DNA of 64,000 nucleotides from Acinetobacter gerneri DSM 14967 = CIP 107464 = MTCC 9824 (lineage in GTDB: Bacteria; Pseudomonadota; Gammaproteobacteria; Pseudomonadales; Moraxellaceae): the NCBI RefSeq assembly GCF_000368565.1, contig NZ_KB849537.1, forward strand, positions 255,674 to 319,673, read 5' to 3'. Below are positions 16,977 to 26,274 of the stretch, one piece after another (position 1 is the first letter of the stretch; the number at the start of each line of letters is the position of its first letter). The translations under genes were made by a program, and so were the position numbers. The notes under the pieces were generated by a model. It was not told the origin of the DNA, searched no databases, and saw nothing but the letters and a program-made list of their open reading frames with translations.

Positions 16977-17327
16977 TTAATTCAATACAACTTCAACCAA
17001 TTCAGAAGTACCCTCAGCTTGATCGCCTGTTAAAAATTTCCAAGTTTCATCAATTTTGATGACATCATTGTCGAGTAAACTAATTTTGCTCTTACAGTGA
17101 CCCGCTTTTAACTCACCTGCGACAGTCAAATGTTGGTAGCAAATTTCAAAATTATATTCATCCAACATTTTGCCAATAATCGAACCTTTAACAACAAAGC
17201 CACCAGAATAGGTTGCCGTAACTACTCCATTTTTTTGGTTGTAATAAAAACGCGTTGCACTATTTACATCACCATTAGCAGTATTTGCGACGCTCATAAA
17301 AACTTTATTGTTGAGTAGATTCAGCAT
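16977..17327 (-). CDS. small conserved protein, of a type often mislabelled N-acetylglutamate synthase
   Basis: 116 residues with no signal peptide or membrane helix. The sequence pattern LNNKVF, NGDVNSATRFYYNQ, ATYSGGFVVKGSIIG and ETWKFLTGDQAEGTSELVE recalls a widespread small beta-rich family that databases have often labelled N-acetylglutamate synthase. It lacks any acetyltransferase motif and is too short to be ArgA, so that name should not be used. Soluble, probably cytoplasmic. It follows mrp in the same direction, but a strong hairpin lies between them. Function unknown. Confidence 0.65.
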   Translation of the reverse strand: MLNLLNNKVFMSVANTANGDVNSATRFYYNQKNGVVTATYSGGFVVKGSIIGKMLDEYNFEICYQHLTVAGELKAGHCKSKISLLDNDVIKIDETWKFLTGDQAEGTSELVEVVLN

Positions 17328-17346
17328 TTCAGGTATCCCTTATTAT

Positions 17347-17371
17347 AAACAGCTCAGTTCGTGAGCTGTTT
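17347..17371 (-). terminator. hairpin after mrp
   Basis: Ten-base stem AAACAGCTCA / TGAGCTGTTT with loop GTTCG. The T-run on the minus strand is weak, so it may only attenuate transcription into the next gene. Confidence 0.55.
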
Positions 17372-17387
17372 GTCATATCTACTTATA

Positions 17388-18632
17388 TCAGAAAATACGC
17401 TTTTGGTCTTTTTCGACTTTAGGCAACTTTTGAGCTATTTTTTGAGCAATTGACACATATTTTTCAGCAATTTCATCATTTAGCATAACTGATGGCGTGC
17501 CTGCATCAACATTTTCACGAATTTTCACATCTAAAGGTAGTCGACCTAAAAGTGGAATTTGGTATTGTTCAGAAAGTTTATCGCCGCCACCTGTACCAAA
17601 AATTTGTTCTTCATGACCACAATTTGAACAAATATGTGTCGACATATTTTCTACAACACCAATCACGGGAATATTTACTTTATTAAATAGCTCAATTCCT
17701 TTTACTGCATCCATCAATGCAACGTTTTGCGGAGTCGTTACGATCACAGCTCCTGTCACAGGAATCCGCTGTGCCAAAGTTAACTGGATATCGCCTGTAC
17801 CCGGTGGCATATCGATAACAAGCACATCCAAATCAGGCCATAAAGTTTGGTTAAAGAGTTGCATCATCGCGCCTGTTGCTTTTGCACCACGCCAAGCCAC
17901 TGGTGTATTGACCGCGCCAATCAAATGTCCAATCGACAAAACAGCCATACCATACGCTTCGAGAGGAACAAAGTTTTCCCCTTCTATCTTGGGCGTTTTG
18001 CCTTCATTTCCGAGCATCGTTGGTATACTTGGACCGTAAATATCGGCATCTAACACGCCAACTTTCAACCCTATTTTTTGTAAAGCCAATGCGATATTGA
18101 CGGTAGTTGTCGATTTACCGACACCGCCTTTGCCTGATGATACGACGATAACATTTTGAATTCTTGGATGTTTAGGTACATCTCTTTGTTGTGGTGCAGC
18201 TTTTTGAATCGGTGGATTATTTGGATCTTCTTCAACCTTAGGCGAAGCATCTACCACAGGTGGTAGATTTTTATTTTCGGGCTGATTGTGTGAATGCTCA
18301 TGTGAATGTTTTGGATTTGAACAGCTATGTCCATCATCGCCACCGAGTTGGATCTTTTGCTGAATCACATGCATATTGAGTTCATTGATCCCGCATTTTT
18401 CTAAAGCATCAGCCAAATCATCATGGATTTTTTGCAGATCATCTGCTTCTGCAGGGAAAGTGTTAATGGTAATTTGCAGAACTTGCCCTTCTACGTTGAT
18501 TTGAGTAATACGATCTTTCAAGGCATTTTCGGAGTTCGGTAGCATATAAGTTTGTAGAACTTGCTGGATTTCCTCTTCCTTCACCTCCGTTGCTGGTGAA
18601 AAAACTGATTTTAAAGAAGAAAGCCAAGACAT
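17388..18632 (-). CDS. mrp: Fe-S cluster carrier ATPase Mrp/ApbC
   Basis: 414 residues. The N-terminal 90 residues fit a DUF59/MIP18-like domain. A histidine-rich linker follows (about 105-125, HSCSNPKHSHEHSHN), then the ParA/Mrp ATPase domain with the deviant Walker A SSGKGGVGKSTT (about residue 165). The CSNCG motif near 335 is the CxxC pair that bridges the Fe-S cluster between the two subunits. The protein binds and transfers Fe-S clusters to apo-enzymes in the cytoplasm. GGAG stands before ATG. The His-rich linker is longer than in E. coli Mrp and might bind metal; this is inference. Confidence 0.93.
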   Translation of the reverse strand: MSWLSSLKSVFSPATEVKEEEIQQVLQTYMLPNSENALKDRITQINVEGQVLQITINTFPAEADDLQKIHDDLADALEKCGINELNMHVIQQKIQLGGDDGHSCSNPKHSHEHSHNQPENKNLPPVVDASPKVEEDPNNPPIQKAAPQQRDVPKHPRIQNVIVVSSGKGGVGKSTTTVNIALALQKIGLKVGVLDADIYGPSIPTMLGNEGKTPKIEGENFVPLEAYGMAVLSIGHLIGAVNTPVAWRGAKATGAMMQLFNQTLWPDLDVLVIDMPPGTGDIQLTLAQRIPVTGAVIVTTPQNVALMDAVKGIELFNKVNIPVIGVVENMSTHICSNCGHEEQIFGTGGGDKLSEQYQIPLLGRLPLDVKIRENVDAGTPSVMLNDEIAEKYVSIAQKIAQKLPKVEKDQKRIF

Positions 18633-18779
18633 AGAGTTACTCCAAATATGCTGCCAAGTCGCTATAGTTTAGCGGTAAAAAAGCATTTGGGTAAGGTCAG
18701 TTTGATCAAGCTTTTTGAATCTACTTATAAATCCTAGTTATTTAGTTGGTTATTCTTTTTATATTCAGTTTTTTACTGA

Positions 18780-18822
18780 TAAAAAAAGACCCTTTTCCGA
18801 AAAAAGAGTCTCTTTCTCACAA
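18780..18822 (-). terminator. weak terminator after the LEA-like gene
   Basis: Imperfect stem AGAC-CCTTTT / AAAAAAGA-GTCT, with an A-run on the left that would be a T-run on the minus strand. Confidence 0.45.
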
Positions 18823-18837
18823 TTGTAGTGCTGTTAT

Positions 18838-19299
18838 TTAGCCTTGATCATCTTTCTTAAAAGAGTTGATCTTATCCGTAGCCGCTTTTTTCAGTTCATC
18901 AAATTTGGCGCTGGCTTGCTCTTTTAACTCATCAAGTTTAACTGAAGCATCATGTTTTAACTCTGCAGCTTTTAATTTTGCTTCTTCTAACTTGTGTCCA
19001 GCTTCTGTTTTAAGATGATCAAACTTTTCTTGAGCATTGGCTTTGGCATCTGCTGCCTTCTCTTTGGCTTCATCCAAATGCTCATTCAAAGCTGCTTTGT
19101 CCTCCGCATGATTTTGTTCTACATCATGTTTTAAATCAGTCAGCTTTTTTTCACCTTCAAGTTTTGCTTCTTGGGCACTATGTTTTAAATCATCAAGTGC
19201 CTTTTCCCCTTGGAGCTGAGCTTCTTTCGCTTTAAGTTTAAGATCATCGCCTAACTCTGACGCTTTTTGTTTCAAATCATCAATTTTATTATCAGTCAT
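18838..19299 (-). CDS. LEA/apolipoprotein-like amphipathic helical protein
   Basis: 153 residues, almost entirely Lys, Glu, Asp, Ala and Leu, with no signal peptide. An 11-residue pattern of the type L-K-x-x-A-x-E-A recurs along the whole chain (for example LKLKAKEAQLQGEKALDDLKH and LDELKEQASAKFDELKKAA), as in group 3 late-embryogenesis-abundant proteins. Such proteins are disordered in solution and form amphipathic helices on drying or on membranes. A role in desiccation or stress tolerance is plausible for Acinetobacter but is inferred from composition. AGAGGGTAATGCA precedes the ATG. Monocistronic. Confidence 0.7.
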   Translation of the reverse strand: MTDNKIDDLKQKASELGDDLKLKAKEAQLQGEKALDDLKHSAQEAKLEGEKKLTDLKHDVEQNHAEDKAALNEHLDEAKEKAADAKANAQEKFDHLKTEAGHKLEEAKLKAAELKHDASVKLDELKEQASAKFDELKKAATDKINSFKKDDQG

Positions 19300-19527
19300 T
19301 GCATTACCCTCTTGATTAGTTCAAATGAAAAATTTTGGGTTCACTGCGGAACATATCTTTTATATATATAGATAATTCATGTGAAATAAACCAAAAAAAG
19401 CAATTTGCAATAAATACCATACGAACTGTTACGGATGAGCATTTTAGTCAATTCATCACTTGGATATTTTTTATGGCAACTGATGAATTGACACCTTGCG
19501 ATCACGATTCAATACGTTGAAATGGAT

Positions 19528-20277
19528 TTAGTCCTCTATGACGATTCTTCCATTTTGCACTTGGACAGGACGATTATTGTGCTGAAAATTGAGTACTTTT
19601 TGCAGCATTTGAATCTGATCCTGAGACATCGTAATTGGATTTTTATATACAATCCAATTCACACCCTCGCTACACGGTGGTGTCGTTAAAGACCCTGAAA
19701 ATCGGTAGTATTCACGTGTTGTTGGCAATAAATTTTGAAGCTGTATCTGACTCGTTATCGGCTTAGTTTGATTTTCTTGCGCTTTAAAGTCTTTCCACAA
19801 TTTAGTCCATTCAGGATTGGCTTGTCCGTTTTCGACCATCACAGCTAAAACAGTCAATTGTCCCTGTGCATTGGCATTTACAAAATGTATTTCTAAAGGA
19901 AACTGTTTGCCATCAATTGTATTTTCACTTGGTGTATGAAAATGAAATTGTTTTAAATAATAATTTTCACCGTCAATTGTGACTTTATTATTTTGGCTAT
20001 TTTTTGCATTGACCTGCACAGTATGTCCATTAAAGACTATATTTTCAGGATTTTCTGCATAATCAATCTGGATCGGATGTTGATCTGTACTGTGGTAAGT
20101 CCCCTGTATATTGATCGGACTTTGGTTTTTACCTGTCGCACATAATTGATACTGATCACTTAACGCGCCCCAATGTTCTGCTGAGACCTCCCCTTGATAG
20201 CCCCAATGAACATCATTGTTTGCATAACTTGCCGAGCCTGCACAACAACACAACAATCCCCAAATTAATTTTTTCAT
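19528..20277 (-). CDS. periplasmic alpha-class carbonic anhydrase
   Basis: 249 residues. Signal peptide about 1-19 (LLCCCAGSASYA). The mature chain begins with HWGYQG, typical of alpha carbonic anhydrases. The zinc ligands are the HFH of LKQFHFHTPSENT (about 112-114) and the His of PLEIHFVNA (about 131). The segment SLTTPPCSEGVNWIV near residue 200 is the conserved active-site floor. GKNQSPINI near residue 50 is also diagnostic. It hydrates CO2 to bicarbonate in the periplasm. The two mature-chain cysteines are placed to form the usual disulfide (CATGK and PPCSEG). It is monocistronic and divergent from metG. Confidence 0.92.
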   Translation of the reverse strand: MKKLIWGLLCCCAGSASYANNDVHWGYQGEVSAEHWGALSDQYQLCATGKNQSPINIQGTYHSTDQHPIQIDYAENPENIVFNGHTVQVNAKNSQNNKVTIDGENYYLKQFHFHTPSENTIDGKQFPLEIHFVNANAQGQLTVLAVMVENGQANPEWTKLWKDFKAQENQTKPITSQIQLQNLLPTTREYYRFSGSLTTPPCSEGVNWIVYKNPITMSQDQIQMLQKVLNFQHNNRPVQVQNGRIVIED

Positions 20278-20616
20278 CGCTTTCTCATTTCTATGTTGAA
20301 ATTCGCAAGCAGTATGCGCCTGAGTTTAAGTTTTGTTAAATTGAAAAATCATGTTATTTTTTAATTATTTATTTAAAATAAAATTTGCAATTTCTCATAT
20401 TTTTTTCAAACATAGCGCTGTAAAATTGCTATGCAATGCACATAATTTCCTAAATTAAATCTCCACGCTTTTTGTACCCAGAGAAACTTTAAGATTTTCA
20501 CTTTACTGGGCAATATTAATATTTGAAAAGATTTCACTGATTCATTTGTGCATATCAAGCCTAAGTCATGTAAAATCATTAGCCTTGCATTAACTTTGAG
20601 AAAGAGAGTTATATCC
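20278..20616. other. intergenic region between carbonic anhydrase and metG
   Basis: 339 bases, divergent promoters expected. No gene, repeat or recognisable riboswitch was seen; AT-rich in the left half. Confidence 0.5.
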
Positions 20617-22671
20617 GTGCGAAATATTTTAGTCACAAATGCCCTACCTTATGCCAATGGTCCCATCCATATGGGTCACTTACTCGGTTATATCCAAGCT
20701 GATATTTGGGTTCGTGCTATGCGTGCAATGGGACATAATGTGACTTATGTTTGTGCGGATGATGCGCACGGTACTGCGATCATGCTTCGTGCAGAAGCAA
20801 ATGGCATCACACCAGAACAACAAATTGCCAATGTTCAAAAAGAACATATCCGTGATTTTGATGGATTTGGCGTGCATTTTGATCACTATGACTCAACCAA
20901 TAGCAATGAAAATAAAGCACGTTCAGAAGACATTTATCTGAAAAACCGTGAAGCAGGCAATATCGCTATTCGCCCTGTCACTCAGCTATTCGATCCTGAA
21001 AAAAATATGTTTTTATCAGATCGTTTTATTAAAGGCACATGCCCAAAATGTAAAGCTGAAGATCAATATGGCGATTCTTGTGAAGTCTGTGGCACAACGT
21101 ATAATGCGACCGAATTACTCAACCCGCGCTCGACTTTAAGCGGTGCAACACCAGTTGAAAAATCATCTGATCATTACTTCTTTAAATTGCCAAATTTTGC
21201 GCAATATCTACAAAAATGGACGCGTGATGAAGGTCGTTTACCCGTATCTATCGCCAATAAATTGGATGAATGGTTTGACGCTGGTTTAACTGATTGGGAT
21301 ATTTCTCGTGATGCGCCATATTTTGGTTTTGAAATCCCAGATGCGCCAAACAAATATTTCTACGTTTGGGTTGATGCGCCGATTGGCTATATGTCTAGCT
21401 TTGAAAACTACGTCAAAACTACACGTCCAGACTTAAACTTTGATGACTACTGGAAAAAAGACTCTAAAAATGAAGTCTATCACTTCATTGGTAAAGATAT
21501 TGTTTATTTCCATGCACTGTTCTGGCCTGCAATGCTTGAAGGTGCAAACTACCGCACGCCAACGGGTTTATTTGTAAATGGTTTCTTGACTGTAAATGGT
21601 CAAAAAATGTCTAAATCACGTGGTACATTCATTAAAGCTGAAACTTATTTACAGCACTTAAACCCTGAATATTTACGTTATTATTTTGCATCTAAACTTT
21701 CTGATAAAGTTGAAGATTCTGACTTAAATCTAGATGATTTTGTGCAAAAAGTTAACTCTGATTTGGTCGGTAAAGTTGTCAATATTGCCAGCCGTTGTGC
21801 AAAATTTATCAATACAAAATTTGATAATAAACTCTCAAATACTTGTGCTGAAGCTGAATTGGTTCAAAGCTTTATTGATGCAGGTGATTCAATCGCAAAA
21901 TCATATGAATCACGTGAATTTTCTACAGCTATTCGTGAAATCATGGCACTCGCTGACCGTGCTAACCAATATATCGATGAGAAAAAACCTTGGGCGCTTG
22001 CCAAAGTTGAAGGTCAAGAACAACAAGTTCATGATGTTTGCTCAGTTGGTATCAACCTGTTCCGTCAGTTAGCTGTTTATTTGTCGCCAGTGTTGCCTAC
22101 TCTTGCAAAACAAGTTCAGGATTTCTTGAAGCTTGAAAGCTTTGATTTTGCTTCACGTCAAAATGTACTGATCAATCATGAGATTGCGCAGTTTGAGGCA
22201 TTGATGCAACGTGTCGATCCTAAAGCAGTCGCTGCAATGGTCGATGCTTCTAAGGATTCTTTGGCAGCGCCTGCTCCTGCAAAAGCTGAGAAGAAATCTG
22301 AAAAAGCCAAAGAGAAAAAAGCTGAACCTAAAATTGGTGAAGCAGAAATCATTGGTATTGAAGACTTTTTGAAGGTTGATCTACGTGTCGCAAAAGTTGT
22401 AGAGGCAGCAACTGTAGAAGGTTCGGACAAACTTTTACAATTGACCTTAGATGCGGGTGAAGCAGAAACTCGCAATGTCTTTAGTGGCATTCGTAGCAGT
22501 TACGCACCAGAAGATTTAACAGGTAAATTGGTGGTACTGGTTGCCAACCTTGCGCCACGTAAAATGCGTTTTGGTATCTCAAATGGTATGGTTCTTGCGG
22601 CAGGCAATGGTGAGGGTATCTTTATCATTTCGCCAGATAGCGGCGCTAAACCAGGTGATAAAGTATCTTAA
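20617..22671 (+). CDS. metG: methionyl-tRNA synthetase
   Basis: 684 residues starting at the GTG at 20617, chosen because family homology begins at [21 protein letters not shown] and GAGAAAGAGAG lies just upstream; an ATG 69 bases earlier would add unrelated residues. Class I signatures: HMGH (HIGH) at about 15-18, KMSKS at about 332-336, and a zinc knuckle [18 protein letters not shown] near 143. The C-terminal 110 residues form an EMAP-II-like tRNA-binding/dimerisation domain, joined by a Lys/Ala/Glu-rich linker near 555-575. It charges tRNA-Met and initiator tRNA. Ends at a UUCG-loop terminator. Confidence 0.97.
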   Translation: MRNILVTNALPYANGPIHMGHLLGYIQADIWVRAMRAMGHNVTYVCADDAHGTAIMLRAEANGITPEQQIANVQKEHIRDFDGFGVHFDHYDSTNSNENKARSEDIYLKNREAGNIAIRPVTQLFDPEKNMFLSDRFIKGTCPKCKAEDQYGDSCEVCGTTYNATELLNPRSTLSGATPVEKSSDHYFFKLPNFAQYLQKWTRDEGRLPVSIANKLDEWFDAGLTDWDISRDAPYFGFEIPDAPNKYFYVWVDAPIGYMSSFENYVKTTRPDLNFDDYWKKDSKNEVYHFIGKDIVYFHALFWPAMLEGANYRTPTGLFVNGFLTVNGQKMSKSRGTFIKAETYLQHLNPEYLRYYFASKLSDKVEDSDLNLDDFVQKVNSDLVGKVVNIASRCAKFINTKFDNKLSNTCAEAELVQSFIDAGDSIAKSYESREFSTAIREIMALADRANQYIDEKKPWALAKVEGQEQQVHDVCSVGINLFRQLAVYLSPVLPTLAKQVQDFLKLESFDFASRQNVLINHEIAQFEALMQRVDPKAVAAMVDASKDSLAAPAPAKAEKKSEKAKEKKAEPKIGEAEIIGIEDFLKVDLRVAKVVEAATVEGSDKLLQLTLDAGEAETRNVFSGIRSSYAPEDLTGKLVVLVANLAPRKMRFGISNGMVLAAGNGEGIFIISPDSGAKPGDKVS

Positions 22672-22691
22672 TCACACTCATTAAAATGAGC

Positions 22692-22720
22692 TAAAAAGAC
22701 TTCTTCGGAAGTCTTTTTTT
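22692..22720 (+). terminator. metG intrinsic terminator
   Basis: Stem AAAAAGACTTC / GAAGTCTTTTT closed by a TTCG tetraloop and followed by Ts. Confidence 0.9.
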
Positions 22721-22793
22721 ATGAATATTCACACAAATAATAGGACATACAATCCTGTAATTTAACTTTATTATTATTATTTAAAAAAAACTT

Positions 22794-22799
22794 TATAAT
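22794..22799 (+). promoter_or_regulatory. -10 box of the 138-residue protein gene
   Basis: TATAAT 33 bases before the ATG at 22833; no strong -35. Confidence 0.4.
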
Positions 22800-22832
22800 T
22801 ATCATATTCCAACAACATCATATGGTAATAAA

Positions 22833-23249
22833 ATGAAAACTATAGCGGGTCCATTTGTACGTATTTTCGTTGCTAAAGCAGAAGCAGCACATCTACTTAA
22901 AACATTAACTGAAGTGTTTGAAGGTAAAATAGATTTTCAATTTGATCATGCGCCAACAGAGTCTACCGTTTATTCTGTACGAAATAGCTTAGGTTTATAC
23001 TCGATTACTGCAACTGACAAAGCGCAGCCTGATTTTGTTGCAAAAACCAAAGCCGTATATGTTGTAGAAAATGTTGATGAAGTATTGGAAAATGCACGAA
23101 AAAATAATGTAGAAGTCGCACAAGAAAAAACACCTGTATCTGTAGGTTTCCAATCACGATTGAAAATGAGTGAAGACTGTTATTTTGAAATTGTTGAGTG
23201 GAGCGCAGAAAACATTGCCAAAATGAAAGTCATTGGTCTGCTCAAATAA
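22833..23249 (+). CDS. possible glyoxalase/VOC-fold protein
   Basis: 138 residues, soluble, no signal. The alternation of a short beta strand at the start (GPFVRIFVA), a helix (AAHLLKTLTEVF), and later YVVENVDEVLENARKNNVEV followed by FQSRLKMSEDCYFEIVEW resembles the beta-alpha-beta-beta-beta units of the vicinal oxygen chelate superfamily, where the final E on strand beta-8 is a metal ligand. Metal ligands are not fully recognisable, so this may be a non-catalytic relative. Monocistronic, with terminators on both sides. Confidence in the fold is modest and no substrate can be named. Confidence 0.5.
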   Translation: MKTIAGPFVRIFVAKAEAAHLLKTLTEVFEGKIDFQFDHAPTESTVYSVRNSLGLYSITATDKAQPDFVAKTKAVYVVENVDEVLENARKNNVEVAQEKTPVSVGFQSRLKMSEDCYFEIVEWSAENIAKMKVIGLLK

Positions 23250-23267
23250 TCTATAAAAATAAATGCT

Positions 23268-23292
23268 AAGGCCTCTTTTGAGGTCTTTTTTA
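23268..23292 (+). terminator. intrinsic terminator
   Basis: Stem AAGGCCTC / GAGGTCTT with loop TTTT and a T-run, 20 bases after the VOC-like gene. Confidence 0.7.
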
Positions 23293-23327
23293 TGCTAGTT
23301 TAGAAAAAAATAAAGAATATAACGCTT

Positions 23328-23813
23328 ATGGAAAATGAGAATAATGAATTTAATAGCTTCACAAAATATGGGCCATTATTTGCTACGATACTCATTGTTG
23401 TTAGTATGCATATTTGGATATGTTCCAATGATCCCATACGCTTTTTACATGGCTTAGTCACGCCTTCAATCATAATTCCAATGCTACTTTATATGCTGAT
23501 CGCGTTAATTTTCGGCTACTGTATAGGCATTATTCCAACATTCATCACACAACAAATTTTCTATAAACTGATCAAAAACAATCTTGCTGAACAAACGCAA
23601 GGACAAGTGCTTTACAAAGGATTTTTGGCTGGGATGATTTGGTCACCACTGGTATTGTTCAGTATTTTTGATGAAAAATGGTTGATGATTACTGCTTTTT
23701 TTGTCTTTGTCGTCGTGATACCAAGCGCTATGTTATGTGCATATATAGAGTGGCGAAAAAGCAGAAATTTCCAACTTTCAAAGCTTAAAAATGAGGATAA
23801 ACGTTTAAAGTAA
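23328..23813 (+). CDS. hypothetical inner-membrane protein
   Basis: 161 residues with four hydrophobic segments: about 15-32, 43-70 (IIIPMLLYMLIALIFGYCIGIIP), 98-112 and 118-138. The C terminus is charged (WRKSRNFQLSKLKNEDKRLK) and likely cytoplasmic. No family recognised. It is convergent with the secreted-protein pair to its right; only 35 bases separate the stops and no strong terminator is seen between them. Confidence 0.6.
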   Translation: MENENNEFNSFTKYGPLFATILIVVSMHIWICSNDPIRFLHGLVTPSIIIPMLLYMLIALIFGYCIGIIPTFITQQIFYKLIKNNLAEQTQGQVLYKGFLAGMIWSPLVLFSIFDEKWLMITAFFVFVVVIPSAMLCAYIEWRKSRNFQLSKLKNEDKRLK

Positions 23814-23848
23814 ATCCTCATTTTTATAAATATCAAACAAGCTTAGCC

Positions 23849-24355
23849 TTATTCACTGCGTTTAAAAAGCTTTCCATTTTCTTTTAAAACTTTACCATCA
23901 TATTCATAAGTCACTTTCTTATTTGCTAGTTTTTTGACCATAGCAGGATCTTCAGGTATTCCTAGAAAGACTGGCATTTTTACGATAATTTTATCTTTAT
24001 TTGCAACCACATCAATAAGATCAGAACATGATCCAAAACGAGGAGATACCACAGGCACTTTCGTTTGAGAAATATTGATGAAATAGAGCTCGGCAGGACA
24101 ACCCGTACCACCATTATCCTGAACCAAAAGGATATCGCTACCACCAATTTGATATTTTCCAACCAAACTTAAACTGTTATTTCCCTCAATCAGGGGGTTA
24201 ATCATTTTCTTGTTAAAATAAGCAGTTTCAGCTCCTGTATCTGGATTTTCTTTAATCTCAAAAGTTCCAAATCGAGTATTTTTACTTTCGATTTCAGCTA
24301 AAGTATTCATAGAAAGTGCAAGACCGAAGCTTGCTAATAATAGTTGCTTTATCAC
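23849..24355 (-). CDS. hypothetical periplasmic protein
   Basis: 168 residues starting at a GTG (24355) behind AAGGAAAATAAC. Signal peptide about 1-20 (LLLASFGLALSMNTLA). The mature chain is mixed and contains two cysteines (GTGCPAELY and RFGSCSDLID) that may pair. Strand-rich repeats such as LVGKYQIGGSDILLVQDNGG suggest a beta fold. No family recognised. It lies 32 bases downstream of another secreted-protein gene with a GTG start and nearly the same ribosome-site context, so the two are probably one operon. Confidence 0.6.
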   Translation of the reverse strand: MIKQLLLASFGLALSMNTLAEIESKNTRFGTFEIKENPDTGAETAYFNKKMINPLIEGNNSLSLVGKYQIGGSDILLVQDNGGTGCPAELYFINISQTKVPVVSPRFGSCSDLIDVVANKDKIIVKMPVFLGIPEDPAMVKKLANKKVTYEYDGKVLKENGKLFKRSE

Positions 24356-24387
24356 GTTATTTTCCTTAAAAATTTATCATTAAAGTT

Positions 24388-24984
24388 TTAGTAAGTTTGA
24401 ATACTCGGCTTTGTACATGCATTTTTCACGGTCATATCAAATGAAGCATATTCATTATCAATCATCGTGCCATAATTAAAATTAAAAGTTTGATGATCCT
24501 CTGGATCAAAACTCGAATATAAAACTTGGCTCAAACCTGTTACATTTTTTGTATATTTATTGATCACAAAAAATACTTTTTGGTCTGATGTTTTACGAAA
24601 CACTATCGAGTCTTTTTCATTATTGTAGGTTTCTTGAGTGATAAAACAGCTATTTTTATCATCTATTCCAAGCAGCGAAGCATATTTAAACTGCTGATTT
24701 TGATCATTAATCGTTATAAATAAAGTTTTGATACCTGTTGAACTAAATGTCATACCCAGCAGTTTATCTGAAAATTTATAAGTGTTTGCGTTTCCCGACC
24801 AATTCTTCATTAAATATGAATGTTTTCCACGATAACTTTTTATAAAATCACATTGTTGTTCATCTTTGGTACAGTTACTCTGAATGATTTGCACGTCTCC
24901 TGCTTGTGCCAAAACTTTGTCTTGTGCAAATGCAGGAGTCATCCAGATCGATAAGCTTGCAATTAAAATGATTATATTCTTCAC
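24388..24984 (-). CDS. hypothetical periplasmic protein
   Basis: 198 residues from a GTG start at 24984. Signal peptide about 1-20 (IIILIASLSIWMTPAFA). Four cysteines in the mature part (CTKDEQQC, NSCFITQ, NACTKPS) could form two disulfides. No recognisable catalytic motif. First gene of the likely two-gene operon with the 168-residue protein. The shared GTG starts and similar upstream bases (AAAATAAC) suggest low translation or a local duplication of the leader. Function unknown. Confidence 0.6.
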   Translation of the reverse strand: MKNIIILIASLSIWMTPAFAQDKVLAQAGDVQIIQSNCTKDEQQCDFIKSYRGKHSYLMKNWSGNANTYKFSDKLLGMTFSSTGIKTLFITINDQNQQFKYASLLGIDDKNSCFITQETYNNEKDSIVFRKTSDQKVFFVINKYTKNVTGLSQVLYSSFDPEDHQTFNFNYGTMIDNEYASFDMTVKNACTKPSIQTY

Positions 24985-25118
24985 GTTATTTTTCTCTGAA
25001 TATGTTGCTTTAACAGTGTCGTTTTAACTTTGTTTCTCTAAAGATGTGTCTTTAACTTTTCTTCTCTGATTGTAAGTTATCTAACTCATTTTCTCGAATG
25101 AGGAGGAGTAAAATATCC

Positions 25119-25742
25119 TTATTTCATCCCAAAAATTAATTTCAATCCAAGTAAGGTCATCACACCACCAGCGACTCGATCAAAAACTTTTTTAAACTTC
25201 AGATAAACTCGGCGCGGTTTTTCAGCTGATAATGCAACAGCAACCAATGAATACCATCCTGCATCAATAAAGAAACACAGAATCGGTAGCACAAAATAAA
25301 AATACGTAGGAATTTCTTTTGGTAAAAGTGCAGTAAAAATACTGGCTAAAATAATCGTAATTTTAGGATTAGAAAGCTGGGTAAATAGCCCCCAACGATA
25401 AGCTTGGGCATAACTCATTTGTGTTTTGCTATCAGTATGCGTCTCTACAGGTTCTTTGGCATGACGAATGATATTGAATGCCAACCAAAGTAAATATAAG
25501 CCACCAAAAACTTTAAGCACGATATACGCTGACGGTACAGCCAATAAAACCGCTTGTAATCCAATTACGGCTAAAAAACCAAATAATGCAGCACCAGTCC
25601 CTGTACCCAAGGCTGTAAACAAACCATGTTTACGTGAAATTGCGATCGAATTTTTTGCAACATAAATAAATGTTGGACCGGGACTGATTGCACCTAACAT
25701 CAATGCTGCAGCAATCGAGCCTAAAATAATAAGCGAGTCCAA
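25119..25742 (-). CDS. LysE-family translocator
   Basis: 207 residues with about six membrane helices. The start is a TTG at 25742 behind TGGAGTAAATT. The N-terminal AISPGPTFIYVAKNSIAISRKHG holds the LysE/RhtB PGP signature, and GTGTGAALFGFLAVIGL is the usual second helix. A cytoplasmic loop (HAKEPVETHTDSKTQ) precedes helix 4. It probably exports an amino acid or related metabolite; the substrate is unknown. Sequence differs clearly from the LysE-type gene at 15274-15867, so this is not a recent duplicate. No adjacent regulator. Confidence 0.85.
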   Translation of the reverse strand: MDSLIILGSIAAALMLGAISPGPTFIYVAKNSIAISRKHGLFTALGTGTGAALFGFLAVIGLQAVLLAVPSAYIVLKVFGGLYLLWLAFNIIRHAKEPVETHTDSKTQMSYAQAYRWGLFTQLSNPKITIILASIFTALLPKEIPTYFYFVLPILCFFIDAGWYSLVAVALSAEKPRRVYLKFKKVFDRVAGGVMTLLGLKLIFGMK

Positions 25743-25930
25743 AATTTACTCCAGTACAAAAATTTCAGGTATTTTACAGCCTCATTGATGAAATGCATAT
25801 GAAAATATCATTTTATATTTCTCTTTTTTGTTGCTTTTAAAATGCTTAATATTTTCAGCTAAGCACATCATTTCAATTGTTTACTGTCGCACTTAATCCT
25901 AAAAATCATTATAAAATTCAATTTATTAAA

Positions 25931-25963
25931 AAATAAAAAGCACATCATATGTGCTTTTTATTT
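25931..25963 (-). terminator. intrinsic terminator of the small lipoprotein gene
   Basis: Stem AAAAAGCACAT / ATGTGCTTTTT with loop CAT; T-runs are possible on both strands. It sits 8 bases past the stop of the 63-residue gene. Confidence 0.85.
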
Positions 25964-25970
25964 GCAAAAT

Positions 25971-26162
25971 TTACTGTTGATTTATATCAATATTTTCACG
26001 AGCGCTGAGTTGACGATCACCCAATTTAAAATCGTGATCATAAACTGGAACACCCACAACACTCATAGATCGACTTTGTGTATCTGTTTTCGCTTCCTTT
26101 TTATCGCAACCCACACCAACCACTGCGACGATACTGATGAGGAATAGCGTACGTATCTTCAT
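25971..26162 (-). CDS. small lipoprotein
   Basis: 63 residues. Lipoprotein signal MKIRTLFLISIVAVVGVGC with a lipobox VGVG|C, lipidated at Cys19. The mature 45 residues are hydrophilic, starting CDKKEAKTDTQ. The +2 residue is Asp, which in E. coli would retain the lipoprotein in the inner membrane; whether that rule holds here is uncertain. AGGAGATGCT precedes the ATG. Own terminator. No family recognised. Confidence 0.7.
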   Translation of the reverse strand: MKIRTLFLISIVAVVGVGCDKKEAKTDTQSRSMSVVGVPVYDHDFKLGDRQLSARENIDINQQ

Positions 26163-26274
26163 AGCATCTCCTGCTTATGTTTATTTTTATCGTTTTAGCT
26201 TAGCAGTTCTGCACAAAAAAACAGCATTTTTTTATTTCAAAATACAACAATTTTTTTCAATGTAATCCAATTCA

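Noticed and set aside
16977-17327. N-acetylglutamate synthase as product name
   Set aside because: No GNAT or amino-acid kinase motif and only 116 residues; the common label appears to be an error.
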